Source of the DNA: JAKALD01 sp963817785
Lineage (GTDB): Bacteria; Pseudomonadota; Gammaproteobacteria; Burkholderiales; SG8-39
Reading direction: 5' to 3'
Assembly (NCBI GenBank): GCA_963817785.1
Contig: CAWFPL010000003.1
Coordinates: 705,070-769,069 of the forward strand
DNA length: 64,000 nt
Position numbers and translations under genes: made by a program. The notes under the pieces are model-generated. The model was not told where the DNA came from and searched no databases. It worked only from the letters and a program-made list of their open reading frames with translations. This document shows positions 6,420-15,032 of this stretch, piece by piece (positions within the stretch are counted from its first letter, which is position 1; each line of letters begins with the position of its first letter).

Positions 6420-9170
6420 ATGATCCAGAACGTCCTCACGAAGATTTTCGGCAGCCGCAACGAGCGGCTGCTCAAGCAGTACTACCGAAGCGTCGCTCGC
6501 ATCAACGCCCTCGAACCCGAGATCGCGGCGCTCACCGACGCGCAGCTGCGCGCCAAGACCGACGAATTCAAGCGCCGTCTGGCCGAGCGAGTCGCCGCCG
6601 AGCCCGAGGAGGCGCGCGCGGACGCCGAACGAGTCGCGCTCGAGGAGCTGCTGCCGGAGGCGTTCGCCGTGGTGCGCGAAGCGGGCAAGCGCACGCTGCG
6701 CATGCGGCACTTCGACATGCAGCTGGTCGGCGGCATGGTGCTGCACGACGGCAAGATTGCCGAGATGCGCACCGGCGAGGGCAAGACCCTGGCGGCCACC
6801 CTGCCCGCGTACCTGAATGCACTGACCGGCAAGGGCGTGCACATCGTCACTGTCAACGACTACCTCGCGCACCGCGACGCCGAGTGGATGGGCAGGATCT
6901 ACGGCTTCCTCGGCCTCACGATCGGGGTGAACGTGCCGCAGATGGAGCCCGAAGAGAAGCGCAAGGCCTACGCCGCGGACATCACCTACGGAACCAACAA
7001 CGAGTTCGGCTTCGACTACTTGCGCGATAACATGGCCATGCGCGTGGAGGAGCGCTTTCAGCGCCGCCTGAGCTACGCGATCGTCGACGAGGTGGACTCG
7101 ATCCTGATCGACGAGGCGCGCACGCCACTGATCATTTCGGGCCAGGCGGAGGATCGCACCGAGATCTATAAGCGGATGAACGAGGTACCGCCGTTCCTCA
7201 CGCGCCAGAAGGAAGAAGAGGGCCCGGGCGACTTCTGGGTCGACGAGAAGGGCCACCAGATCCTGCTTTCCGAGTCGGGCCACGCCAAGGCCGAGGAAAT
7301 CCTGGTGCGCCTCGAGCTGCTGCCGGCCGGAGCGAGCCTCTATGAGCCCGCTTACATCAATCTCGTCCATCACCTGTACGCAGCACTGCGCGCGCACCAC
7401 TTGTTCTACCGCGACCAGCATTACGTGGTGCAGGAAGGCGAGGTGATCATCGTTGACGAGTTCACCGGCCGCCTGATGCACGGGCGCCGCTGGTCGGACG
7501 GGCTGCATCAGGCAGTCGAGGCGAAGGAGGGCGTGGCGATCCAGAACGAGAACCAGACGCTCGCATCGATCACCTTCCAGAACTTCTTCCGCCTTTACAA
7601 GAAGCTCGCGGGAATGACCGGAACTGCGGACACCGAGGCCTACGAGTTCCAGGAGATCTACGGCCTCGAGACGGTGGTGATCCCGACGCACATGCCGATG
7701 GTCCGCGATGACCGGCTCGACCTGGTCTACCGCACCGCGAAGGAGAAGTACAAGGCGATCATCGACGACATCAGGGATTGCCACCAGCGCGGCCAGCCGG
7801 TGCTCGTCGGAACGACGTCGATCGAGAACTCGGAGCTACTGTCGGCGATGCTCACCAAGGATAAGCTGCCGCACCAGGTGCTCAACGCCAAGCAGCACGA
7901 GCGCGAGGCGCAGATCGTGGCGCAGGCGGGCCGGCCGAAGATGGTCACCATCGCCACTAACATGGCGGGTCGCGGCACCGACATCGTGCTCGGCGGCAAC
8001 GTCGAGAAGCAGTGCGAGCTGATCGAGGCCGACGAAAGCATCCCCGCCGAGGACAAGAAGTCGAGGAGCGACACGCTACGAGGCGAGTGGCAGCAGCTGC
8101 ACGACCACGTGGTCGCTGCCGGCGGCCTGTACATCATCGGCACCGAGCGCCACGAGTCGCGGCGCGTGGACAATCAGCTGCGCGGCCGTGCCGGCCGCCA
8201 GGGTGACCCGGGCGCGTCGCGCTTCTACATGTCGCTCGAGGATCCGCTGCTCAGGATCTTCGCCGGCGAGCGCATCAACCGCATCATGGTCATGCTCAAG
8301 ATGCCCGAGGGCGAGGCGATCGAGCACTCGATGGTGACGCGCTCCATCGAGAGCGCGCAGCGCAAGGTCGAGGCACGCAACTTCGACATGCGCAAGCAGC
8401 TGCTCGAGTACGACGACGTGGCCAACGAGCAGCGCAAGACCATTTACATGCTGCGCAACGAGCTGCTCGACACGGAAGACGTCACGCAGCGCATCGCCGA
8501 CCTGCGCGCGGGGGTAGTGAGCGACATCTTCCGCCAATACGTACCCGAGCAGAGCGTCGAGGAGCAATGGGACATTCCCGCACTCGGGACCGCGCTCAAG
8601 GCCGAGCTCAACCTCGACGTTGAGCTGCAGGAATGGCTCGAAAAGGAACCGGAGCTCGACGACGAAAAGATGCTGGAGCGCATCATGGCGCGGGCGCACG
8701 AAGAGTACAGCGCCAAGATTCCGGCCGGCGCCGAGACTTCGTTTCGCCAGTACGAGCGCTACGTGATGCTGCAGATCCTCGATGGTCACTGGCGCGAGCA
8801 CTTGGCTGCCCTCGACCACCTGCGGCAGGGCATTCATCTGCGCGGCTACGCGCAGAAGAATCCGAAGCAGGAATACAAGCTCGAGGCTTTCGAGCTGTTC
8901 GGGGCGATGCTCGAATCGGTGAAGCTCGAGGTTATCAAGACGCTCACCGCGGTCCAGATCACCACCTCCGAGATGCCGCAGGTGGACGACGCCCAGCACG
9001 TGGAGAACGTGCGCATGCAGCACGCGGACTACGAGCAGGCGCTCGCGGCGGCCGCGGAGCCCAAGAAGGCGCAGCCGAAGGCGCGCCCGGCGCAAAAGGT
9101 CGGCCGCAACGATCCGTGTCCCTGCGGCTCGGGCAAGAAGTACAAGCACTGTCACGGCAAGCTGACCTGA
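6420..9170 (+). CDS. secA: Protein translocase subunit SecA
   Basis: SecA is the ATPase motor that pushes preproteins through SecYEG. The ATG at 6420 gives MIQNVLTKIFGSRNERLLKQ, the normal start; a GTG seven codons earlier is less likely. The 916-residue protein shows Walker A RTGEGKT near residue 117, DEVDSILIDEAR (Walker B region), the GTNNEFGFDYLRDN motif and the helicase motif NMAGRGTDIVLGG. The C-terminal zinc motif reads DPCPCGSGKKYKHCHG and binds SecB and lipids in the family. The gene stands alone between the M23 peptidase and argJ and has its own promoter-like element. Confidence 0.97.
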   Translation: MIQNVLTKIFGSRNERLLKQYYRSVARINALEPEIAALTDAQLRAKTDEFKRRLAERVAAEPEEARADAERVALEELLPEAFAVVREAGKRTLRMRHFDMQLVGGMVLHDGKIAEMRTGEGKTLAATLPAYLNALTGKGVHIVTVNDYLAHRDAEWMGRIYGFLGLTIGVNVPQMEPEEKRKAYAADITYGTNNEFGFDYLRDNMAMRVEERFQRRLSYAIVDEVDSILIDEARTPLIISGQAEDRTEIYKRMNEVPPFLTRQKEEEGPGDFWVDEKGHQILLSESGHAKAEEILVRLELLPAGASLYEPAYINLVHHLYAALRAHHLFYRDQHYVVQEGEVIIVDEFTGRLMHGRRWSDGLHQAVEAKEGVAIQNENQTLASITFQNFFRLYKKLAGMTGTADTEAYEFQEIYGLETVVIPTHMPMVRDDRLDLVYRTAKEKYKAIIDDIRDCHQRGQPVLVGTTSIENSELLSAMLTKDKLPHQVLNAKQHEREAQIVAQAGRPKMVTIATNMAGRGTDIVLGGNVEKQCELIEADESIPAEDKKSRSDTLRGEWQQLHDHVVAAGGLYIIGTERHESRRVDNQLRGRAGRQGDPGASRFYMSLEDPLLRIFAGERINRIMVMLKMPEGEAIEHSMVTRSIESAQRKVEARNFDMRKQLLEYDDVANEQRKTIYMLRNELLDTEDVTQRIADLRAGVVSDIFRQYVPEQSVEEQWDIPALGTALKAELNLDVELQEWLEKEPELDDEKMLERIMARAHEEYSAKIPAGAETSFRQYERYVMLQILDGHWREHLAALDHLRQGIHLRGYAQKNPKQEYKLEAFELFGAMLESVKLEVIKTLTAVQITTSEMPQVDDAQHVENVRMQHADYEQALAAAAEPKKAQPKARPAQKVGRNDPCPCGSGKKYKHCHGKLT

Positions 9171-9246
9171 CGATGCATGCGGCGGGAGTCGCTTGCCGTC
9201 TGTTTTCGCGACACCTCGTTCCGCCCCACCGACGCGACCGCATGCC

Positions 9247-10473
9247 ATGGCAGTGAGCCTCTCGCCTCCGGACCCGCTGTCGCTGCATCCCGTGGCCGGC
9301 GTCGAGCTCGGCGTGGCGATGGCGGGCGTGCGCAAGCCGAATCGCACCGACCTGCTGGTGATGCGGCTCGCGCCGGGCAGCAGCCTGGCGGGCGTGTTCA
9401 CCCGCAACCGCTTTTGCGCTGCGCCGGTGGTGCTGGCGCGCCAGCACCTCGCAGCCGGCCGCGGCGTGCGCGCGCTGGTCGTGAACACCGGCAACGCCAA
9501 TGCCGGGACCGGCGACGACGGTTTGCGCCGGGCGCGCCAGGTGTGCCAGGCCCTCGCCGAGGCGCTGGGCTGCGGGCGCGAGCAGGTACTGCCTTTTTCC
9601 ACCGGTGTGATCATGGAGCCGCTGCCGGCCGAGCGCATCGTCGCCGCCCTGCCGGCGGCGCTTGCCGACCTGAGCGCGAACAACTGGGCGCCGGCGGCCG
9701 CGGCGATCATGACCACGGATACCGTTCCGAAGGCTCGATCCGCGCGGGTCGCGCTCGCGGCGGGCACGGTCACCGTCACCGGTATCGCCAAGGGCGCGGG
9801 CATGATCCGCCCCGACATGGCGACGATGCTCGGTTTCTTGTGCTGCGATGCCGTCGTACCGCAGGCTGTGCTGCAGGCGATGCTGACCGAGGTCGCGGAC
9901 GAGTCGTTCAACTGCATCACCGTGGACGGCGACACTTCGACCAACGACGCGCTGATTCTTGCCGCTACTGGCGCCTCCGGCGTGCGCGTGGCGGACGTCT
10001 CGGGTCCGGACTACGTCCGGCTCGGGGACGCGCTGCGCGAGGTGGCCATCTGGCTGGCGCAGGCCATCGTGCGCGATGGCGAAGGCGCGACCAAGTTCGT
10101 GACCGTGCAGGTCGAGGCCGGGCGCAGCCGCGACGAGTGCCGCCGCGTGGCCTATGCCATCGCGCACTCGCCGCTGGTGAAGACGGCGTTCTTTGCCTCC
10201 GATCCCAATCTGGGCCGCATCCTCGCCGCGATCGGCTACTCCGGAATCGCGGATCTGGACACCGCTACCGTGGAACTGTATATCGACGACGTGCCGGTGG
10301 CCGCCGGGGGTGGGCGGCATCCCGATTACCGGGAGGAACAGGGCATCGCGGCGATGCGGAAGGACGAGTTCACGGTGCGCGTTGTGCTGAACCGCGGCGC
10401 TGCGGTGGCGCGCCTGTGGACCTGCGATCTGTCCTTCGATTACGTGAAGATCAACGCCGAATACCGGAGCTGA
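9247..10473 (+). CDS. argJ: Bifunctional ornithine acetyltransferase/N-acetylglutamate synthase ArgJ
   Basis: ArgJ transfers acetyl from N-acetylornithine to glutamate, recycling acetyl in arginine synthesis; bifunctional forms also use acetyl-CoA. The start at 9247 (MAVSLSPPDPLSLHPVAGVELG) is family-typical. The protein is 408 residues. It carries the autocleavage motif MATML with the nucleophile at about Thr193, the preceding KGAGMIRPD stretch, the oxyanion region VNTGNANAG and the beta-chain motif DPNLGRI. Activity therefore looks intact. It lies 76 bases after secA and 56 bases before the DUF815 ATPase. Hairpin repeat copy 2 begins right at its stop codon. Confidence 0.95.
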   Translation: MAVSLSPPDPLSLHPVAGVELGVAMAGVRKPNRTDLLVMRLAPGSSLAGVFTRNRFCAAPVVLARQHLAAGRGVRALVVNTGNANAGTGDDGLRRARQVCQALAEALGCGREQVLPFSTGVIMEPLPAERIVAALPAALADLSANNWAPAAAAIMTTDTVPKARSARVALAAGTVTVTGIAKGAGMIRPDMATMLGFLCCDAVVPQAVLQAMLTEVADESFNCITVDGDTSTNDALILAATGASGVRVADVSGPDYVRLGDALREVAIWLAQAIVRDGEGATKFVTVQVEAGRSRDECRRVAYAIAHSPLVKTAFFASDPNLGRILAAIGYSGIADLDTATVELYIDDVPVAAGGGRHPDYREEQGIAAMRKDEFTVRVVLNRGAAVARLWTCDLSFDYVKINAEYRS

Positions 10474-10530
10474 AGAACCACAATGCGCTTCGCTGCGGCA
10501 CCCAGTGCCGCAGCGCGAAACGCCGGGAAA
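10473..10530. repeat. Hairpin repeat copy 2 (argJ-ATPase gap)
   Basis: This copy starts at the argJ stop codon. It has the flank AAGAACCACAATGCGC, the hairpin arms GCTGCGGCAC and GTGCCGCAGC, then GCGAAACGCCGGGAAA. Read on the minus strand it lines up with copy 1 over its whole length with a shorter stem. It is therefore in the opposite orientation to copy 1 relative to transcription. It fills essentially the whole gap and runs into the start of the downstream gene. Confidence 0.8.
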
Positions 10531-11444
10531 TGCGGATGAAGAGCGAGATGGAGAAATTGCTGGCGCGCGTCGAGCAGGTGCTGGCGCGCTTCGAGGCGCT
10601 GCTGCCCCCCGCGCCGCCGCCCGCCGACTGGTCCGCGAGCATCGCCTTCCGCTGGCGCAAGAGCGGCCCGCTGAACGGCCACGGATGGCTGCAGCCGGTG
10701 CACCACATCCACCGCATCCGCCTGGCGGACCTTCGGGGCATCGACGCGCAGATCGCGCGCGTCGAGCAGAACACGCGCCAGTTCGTGGCGGGTGAGCCGG
10801 CCAACAACGTGCTGCTCACCGGTGCGCGCGGCACAGGCAAGTCCTCGATGATCAAAGGGCTGCTGAACAAGTACGCGCGCCAGGGCCTGCGCCTGATCGA
10901 GGTGGACAAGCGCGAGCTTGTCGACTTGCCTGCGATCACGGATCTGGTGGCCGGGCGCCGCGAGCGCTTCATCCTGTTCTGCGACGACCTGTCGTTCGAG
11001 GCCGCCGAGCCAGGCTACAAGGCGCTCAAGGTGGCGCTCGACGGCTCGATCTCGACCGCCTCGGACAACCTGCTGATCTACGCGACTTCCAACCGCCGGC
11101 ACCTGATGCCCGAGTACATGCAGGAAAACCTCGAGACCAAATACGTCGGCGACGAGATCCATCCGGGCGAGAGCGTCGAGGAGAAGATCTCGCTCTCGGA
11201 GCGTTTCGGCATCTGGGTGTCGTTCTATCCCTTCGACCAGGACGAGTATCTGGACATCGTCGCGCACTGGCTGCAGACGTTCGGCTGCTCGGCCAGGGAA
11301 GCCGCTGTTGCGCGCGAGGAGGCGCTGCAGTGGGGGTTGTCGCGCGGCTCGCGCAGCGGCCGGGTTGCATACCAGTTCGCGCGCGACTGGGCCGGCCAGC
11401 ACGCCGGGGCGTCACGCGCCAAGCGGAAGGGAGCGCGGGGCTGA
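10530..11444 (+). CDS. DUF815 family P-loop ATPase
   Basis: This is a predicted cytoplasmic AAA-type ATPase of the DUF815 family, function unknown. Walker A is GARGTGKSS at about residues 98-106. A Walker B-like FILFCDDLSFE lies near residue 147 and a sensor-1 asparagine sits in IYATSNRRHLMP. The N-terminal ~40 residues look like a helical extension with a Pro-rich stretch. Starts at 10530 or 10536 (both ATG) are equally possible. The product is 304 residues from 10530. It ends four codons before the next start, so it is probably coupled to the Nudix/ThiE gene. This adjacency is common in betaproteobacteria. Confidence 0.85.
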   Translation: MRMKSEMEKLLARVEQVLARFEALLPPAPPPADWSASIAFRWRKSGPLNGHGWLQPVHHIHRIRLADLRGIDAQIARVEQNTRQFVAGEPANNVLLTGARGTGKSSMIKGLLNKYARQGLRLIEVDKRELVDLPAITDLVAGRRERFILFCDDLSFEAAEPGYKALKVALDGSISTASDNLLIYATSNRRHLMPEYMQENLETKYVGDEIHPGESVEEKISLSERFGIWVSFYPFDQDEYLDIVAHWLQTFGCSAREAAVAREEALQWGLSRGSRSGRVAYQFARDWAGQHAGASRAKRKGARG

Positions 11445-11446
11445 CG

Positions 11447-12403
11447 GTGGCGGCGGCCTCGGTGCCGGCCGGGGTGGTCGAGGTGGCGGCGGCCGTGATC
11501 GTGCGCGCCGACGGCGCCTTCCTGCTCGCGCGGCGCCCTCCCGGCAAGGTCTGCGCCGGTTACTGGGAGTTTCCCGGGGGCAAGATCGAGCCGGACGAGC
11601 CCGCGGAGCGGGCGCTCGCGCGCGAGCTGCACGAGGAGCTGGGCATCGACGTGCGGCGCGCGTACGCCTGGATCACGCGCGTATACGCCTATCCGCACGC
11701 GACTGTGCGCCTGAATTTCTTTCGCGTGCTGGAATGGGCCGGCGAGCCGCACCCGCGGGAGGCCCAGCAACTGGTCTGGCAGCGCATGGACTCGCCGTTC
11801 GCCGAGCCGATGCTACCGGCGAACGCTCCGGTGCTGGCGTCGCTCGCGCTGCCGCATGAGTACGCCATCACCGCGGCCGATATCTACGGCATCGAGCCCA
11901 CGCTTGCGCGGCTCGCGCAGCGGCTCGAAGCGGGCTTGAAGCTGGTGCAAGTGCGCGACAAGACGATGACGCCGCGGGCGCGCTCCGACTTCGCCATGCG
12001 CGTCGTCGAGCTCGCCCATCGCCGCGGCGGGAAGGTGCTGATCCATTCCGACGAAGCTCTGGCGCGCTCGCTCGGGGCCGACGGCGTGCATTACAGTGCG
12101 CACGAGCTCGCGGGTCTGGACCAGCGGCCGCGCGACCTGCTCGCGGCGGGCTCCTGCCATGCGGTCGCCGAGCTCGAGCAGGCGGTACGGCTCGGGCTCG
12201 ATTTCGCCGTGCTCGGTCCGGTCAAGCACACGACGTCCCATCCCGGAGCGGTGCCGCTCGGCTGGGGGGGATTTGCGCGCATTGCGCGCGGTGCCGCAAT
12301 TCCGGTGTACGGCATCGGCGGCCTGCGACGCGCCGATGTTGAGCAGGCCTGGCGCGCGGGCGCGCACGGCGTGGCGATGATTTCCGGCGCCTGGGAAGAC
12401 TGA
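11447..12403 (+). CDS. Nudix hydrolase / thiamine-phosphate-synthase-like fusion
   Basis: The N-terminal ~130 residues form a MutT-type Nudix hydrolase, expected to remove 8-oxo-dGTP or similar. The full Nudix box starts at GGKIEPDEP (about residue 44) and ends RELHEELGI, with all key Glu and Arg residues present. The C-terminal ~170 residues are a ThiE-like TIM barrel. They contain KLVQVRDKTM, LIHSDEALARSLGADGVHYS, AVLGPVKHTTSHPG and VYGIGG, the phosphate-binding end. Such MutT-ThiE fusions are known in beta- and gammaproteobacteria; whether the barrel still makes thiamine phosphate is unproven. The GTG start three bases after the upstream stop is the best in frame, with AAGGGAG 13 bases before it. 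Confidence 0.88.
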   Translation: MAAASVPAGVVEVAAAVIVRADGAFLLARRPPGKVCAGYWEFPGGKIEPDEPAERALARELHEELGIDVRRAYAWITRVYAYPHATVRLNFFRVLEWAGEPHPREAQQLVWQRMDSPFAEPMLPANAPVLASLALPHEYAITAADIYGIEPTLARLAQRLEAGLKLVQVRDKTMTPRARSDFAMRVVELAHRRGGKVLIHSDEALARSLGADGVHYSAHELAGLDQRPRDLLAAGSCHAVAELEQAVRLGLDFAVLGPVKHTTSHPGAVPLGWGGFARIARGAAIPVYGIGGLRRADVEQAWRAGAHGVAMISGAWED

Positions 12404-12432
12404 CAGGACTGCGCGCGCGACGCCTGCGGCTG

Positions 12433-12627
12433 CTACGCGTCGTGCGGCTCGGGGTTGCCCGGGGACGGGCCCGGATCGGGTACGCGATAGCTCTCGCTTG
12501 CCCAGTTGCCGAGATCGATCAGCTTGCAGCGCTCGCGGCAGAACGGCCGCCACGGGTTCTCGACCGCGAAAGGCGCGAGCGTGCCGCAGCGCGGGCAGGG
12601 GACCGACTTGCTGGCGTCCAGCGACAT
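12433..12627 (-). CDS. yacG: DNA gyrase inhibitor YacG (zinc-binding)
   Basis: YacG is a small zinc protein that binds GyrB and inhibits gyrase in E. coli. The 64-residue product has the four ligands in two pairs, CPRCG near residue 10 and FCRERCK near residue 30. The typical IDLGNWASESYRVP and an acidic/Pro tail follow. The ATG at 12627 is chosen over one 17 codons upstream because the longer form would run through repeat copy 3. It converges with the Nudix/ThiE gene and lies downstream of zapD and coaE, its usual neighbours. Confidence 0.9.
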   Translation of the reverse strand: MSLDASKSVPCPRCGTLAPFAVENPWRPFCRERCKLIDLGNWASESYRVPDPGPSPGNPEPHDA

Positions 12628-12630
12628 GGA

Positions 12631-12696
12631 CTTTTCTGAAAGTCTCGCGCTGCGCCGCGGCGCGAAGTGCCGCAGCACAGTGCTACATTGTTCTAC
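12631..12696. repeat. Hairpin repeat copy 3 (zapD-yacG gap)
   Basis: This is a diverged copy of the repeat family: CTTTTCTGAAAGTCTCGCGC, a GC-rich centre with TGCGCCGCGG and GTGCCGCAGCAC, then GTGCTACATTGTTCT. It occupies the short gap between zapD and yacG. Its ends match those of copy 1 on the plus strand, but the central stem is imperfect. Since both neighbouring genes are on the minus strand, it has the same orientation relative to transcription as copy 2. Confidence 0.65.
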
Positions 12697-13451
12697 AAAT
12701 TACAGAAGGTCAGCTCGAAGCCAACGTCCCAGTCGGTGGTCCTCGAGCGCGGGTCCTCGCCGTCCTGGGCGAGAAAACGGATGTTCAGCACGTACTTGTT
12801 GGCGCTGATCTCCGGGACGCAGTGCAGGTCTGGGCCGATGCGCAAGCGCAGCATCTGCGCGGTTTTGCCGCCCAGCATCTGCTGGAAGGTGCCGCCCTGC
12901 GCGCGCAGCTGCTGCGGCTTGCCGGATTCGCGCAGAATATGAAGGATGATCGCCGAGCCGTCGCGCAGCGGATACAGCGGGCCCGTCCATGCTGCGAGCT
13001 GGCCGATGCGGTCCTCGGCCGGACGATGCAGCCAGTAATGGTAGGAGGGCAGGTCGAATTCGCAGGCTCCGCCCGGAATCCCGGTACGCTGCTTGATCGC
13101 CATCAGCCAGTCGTTCTCGCGCAGGTACTGGCCGATCTTGCCGGTCATCGCGAACAGCGCCTGAGAAACCTGCTCGACGTCGCGCAGCACGCCGTTCAGC
13201 GCCTCCTCGGAGATCTCGGGGCTGTTGCGGAACGACAGTAGCACCTGCTTCTGGCGCTCGAGCTCCTGCAGCAGATCGGACTTCAGGTCGGCGCGCCCCG
13301 CGACCTCGAGGATCTCGAACAGCGTGAGCAGGGCGACGTGGTGATCGAGCGGATCGGTGCGCGCGCTGAAATGACGCGAGCGCTCGAACAGATCCTCGAG
13401 GCGCAGCAGAGTCCGGATGCGTTCGTTCAGCGGATACTCGTACGTGATCAC
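12693..13451 (-). CDS. zapD: Cell division protein ZapD
   Basis: ZapD bundles FtsZ filaments and helps keep the ring compact. The 252-residue protein matches the family throughout: ITYEYPLNERIRTLLRLEDLF at the N-terminus, the mostly helical middle and the C-terminal beta domain with DLPSYHYWLHRPAEDR. The terminal TDWDVGFELTFCNL is also present. The start is a GTG at 13451 that puts the family-typical residues at the N-terminus; no strong ribosome site is seen. It lies between coaE and yacG, its conserved location. Its partner FtsZ is encoded about 10 kb away in the same window. Confidence 0.94.
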   Translation of the reverse strand: MITYEYPLNERIRTLLRLEDLFERSRHFSARTDPLDHHVALLTLFEILEVAGRADLKSDLLQELERQKQVLLSFRNSPEISEEALNGVLRDVEQVSQALFAMTGKIGQYLRENDWLMAIKQRTGIPGGACEFDLPSYHYWLHRPAEDRIGQLAAWTGPLYPLRDGSAIILHILRESGKPQQLRAQGGTFQQMLGGKTAQMLRLRIGPDLHCVPEISANKYVLNIRFLAQDGEDPRSRTTDWDVGFELTFCNL

Positions 13452-13551
13452 GGCCGCGTCCAGATCGCCCCGCGCAGAAAAACCTGCCGAATTCTGAGGG
13501 ATTTACGCGTTGAACACAACCGGCGTCCGCGGGGCGCGCAGCACCCGGCCA

Positions 13552-14163
13552 TCAGGACGTGGAGCCCTCTGCCAGCTCCAGGTAGCGCGTGTGCAGCGCT
13601 TGGATCTGCCGGTGCAGCGCATCGATGGTCCCGCCGTTGTCGATCACGTCATCGGCGGCCGCGATACGTGCCGCACGCGACGCCTGGGCGCGCATGATGT
13701 CGCGCACTTCTTCCGCGGCGAGGCCACTGCGTGCGCGTACACGCGCGACCTGGATCTCCTCCGGGCAATCGATCACCAGTACCCGGTCCACGCGACGACG
13801 GTAATCCGGCGACTCGACGAGCAGGGGGATGACATGCACTACATAGGGGCCGGAGGCGCTTGCAATGCGCCGCTGCGCTTCCTCGCGGATCATCGGGTGC
13901 AGCAGCGCCTCGAGGCGCCGCCGCGCCGCCGCGTCAGCGAACACCCGTTCGCGAACCTTCTTGCGGTCCATCGCACCCGACGCATCCAGAAACGCGTCGC
14001 CGAACAGCCCGCGGATCGCAGTCATCGCGGCACCGCCAGGTTGCGTCAGTTGGTGCGCGATCGCGTCGGCGTCCACCACCGTGGCGCCGAGCCGCGCGAA
14101 TTCGTCTGCCGCGGCACTCTTGCCGCTGCCGATGCCGCCGGTGAGGCCCACCACGAACGCCAT
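13552..14163 (-). CDS. coaE: Dephospho-CoA kinase
   Basis: CoaE phosphorylates dephospho-CoA in the last step of CoA synthesis. The 203-residue protein begins MAFVVGLTGGIGSGKS, with the P-loop at residues 9-16. It contains DADAIAHQLTQPGG, the lid region with DRKKVRERVFAD and HPMIREEAQRR, and VIPLLVES. The ATG overlaps the pilD stop codon by one base (TGATG), so the genes are translationally coupled. The coaE-pilD pairing is common in proteobacteria. The last six codons (ELAEGSTS) form a short unconserved tail. Confidence 0.95.
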   Translation of the reverse strand: MAFVVGLTGGIGSGKSAAADEFARLGATVVDADAIAHQLTQPGGAAMTAIRGLFGDAFLDASGAMDRKKVRERVFADAAARRRLEALLHPMIREEAQRRIASASGPYVVHVIPLLVESPDYRRRVDRVLVIDCPEEIQVARVRARSGLAAEEVRDIMRAQASRAARIAAADDVIDNGGTIDALHRQIQALHTRYLELAEGSTS

Positions 14164-15023
14164 CAGTTGAACAGCGGCATCCAGTGCCGCACGATCTGCG
14201 GGCCCCAGAATAGCGCGATCACGCCGGCTGCCGCGACATACGGTCCGAACGGAATCGGCTTGTCGCGGCCGTGCCGGGCAAACACCATCAGAGCGATGCC
14301 GACCAGGGCGCCGACCAGGGACGAGAGCAGTATGACCAGCGGTAGCGCCTGCCAACCGAGCCAGGCTCCGATTGCCGCGAGCAGCTTGAAATCCCCATAG
14401 CCCATGCCTTCCTTGCCGGTGGCGAGCTTGAAAGCCCAGTAAATGATCCACAGCGACAGGTAGCCGACGATCGCCCCGATGACCGCGCTGCCGAGCGGCA
14501 CGAACGTGCCGCCGAGGTTGAGCGCGAGCCCTGCCCACAGCAGAGGCAGGGTGATGTCGTCGGGCAGAAGCTGCGTGTCGAGGTCGATCGCGGTGAGCGC
14601 GATCGAGCTCCAGCAAAGCAGCATCGCACCCGCGGCCGCAAGGGAAAACCCGAAGCGCCAGGCGGCGTAGGCGGCGGCGAGCCCGCCAGCGAGCTCGACC
14701 AGGGGGTAGCGCAGCCCGATCGGCGCAGCGCAGGCCGAGCACTTGCCGCGCAGCACCAGCCAGCTGAACACGGGAACGTTTTCCAGTGCCGTGATGCGGT
14801 GGCCGCAGGCCGGGCACGCCGAGCGCGGCACCACCAGGTTGTAGCGCTTGTCCTCGGGCGGCGGCTGTCCTGCGAGCTCGGCGCATTGCACGCGCCACTC
14901 GCGCTCCATCATTCGCGGTAGGCGATGGGCGACGACGTTGAGGAACGAGCCGATGCACAGGCCCACCACCAGCGCGGCCCAAGGAAAGACCGACGGCTGG
15001 GCAAGCCAGTCGAAAGAGACCAT
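14163..15023 (-). CDS. pilD: Prepilin peptidase / N-methyltransferase PilD
   Basis: PilD is an inner-membrane aspartic protease that cleaves and N-methylates type IV prepilins and type II pseudopilins. The 286-residue protein has the cytoplasmic zinc loop with Cys70, Cys73, Cys95 and Cys98. Seven to eight membrane segments follow. The two catalytic aspartates are in AIDLDTQLLPD (about Asp147) and GMGYGDFK (Asp211). All catalytic features are present. It lies between pilC and coaE on one transcript; the gap to pilC is nine bases. Confidence 0.96.
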   Translation of the reverse strand: MVSFDWLAQPSVFPWAALVVGLCIGSFLNVVAHRLPRMMEREWRVQCAELAGQPPPEDKRYNLVVPRSACPACGHRITALENVPVFSWLVLRGKCSACAAPIGLRYPLVELAGGLAAAYAAWRFGFSLAAAGAMLLCWSSIALTAIDLDTQLLPDDITLPLLWAGLALNLGGTFVPLGSAVIGAIVGYLSLWIIYWAFKLATGKEGMGYGDFKLLAAIGAWLGWQALPLVILLSSLVGALVGIALMVFARHGRDKPIPFGPYVAAAGVIALFWGPQIVRHWMPLFN

Positions 15024-15032
15024 GCCGCGGTG

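Noticed and set aside
9177..10529. Continuous frame joining the argJ region to the DUF815 ATPase
   Set aside because: The first 450 codons are a shifted reading of argJ. The ATPase similarity begins only at 10530.
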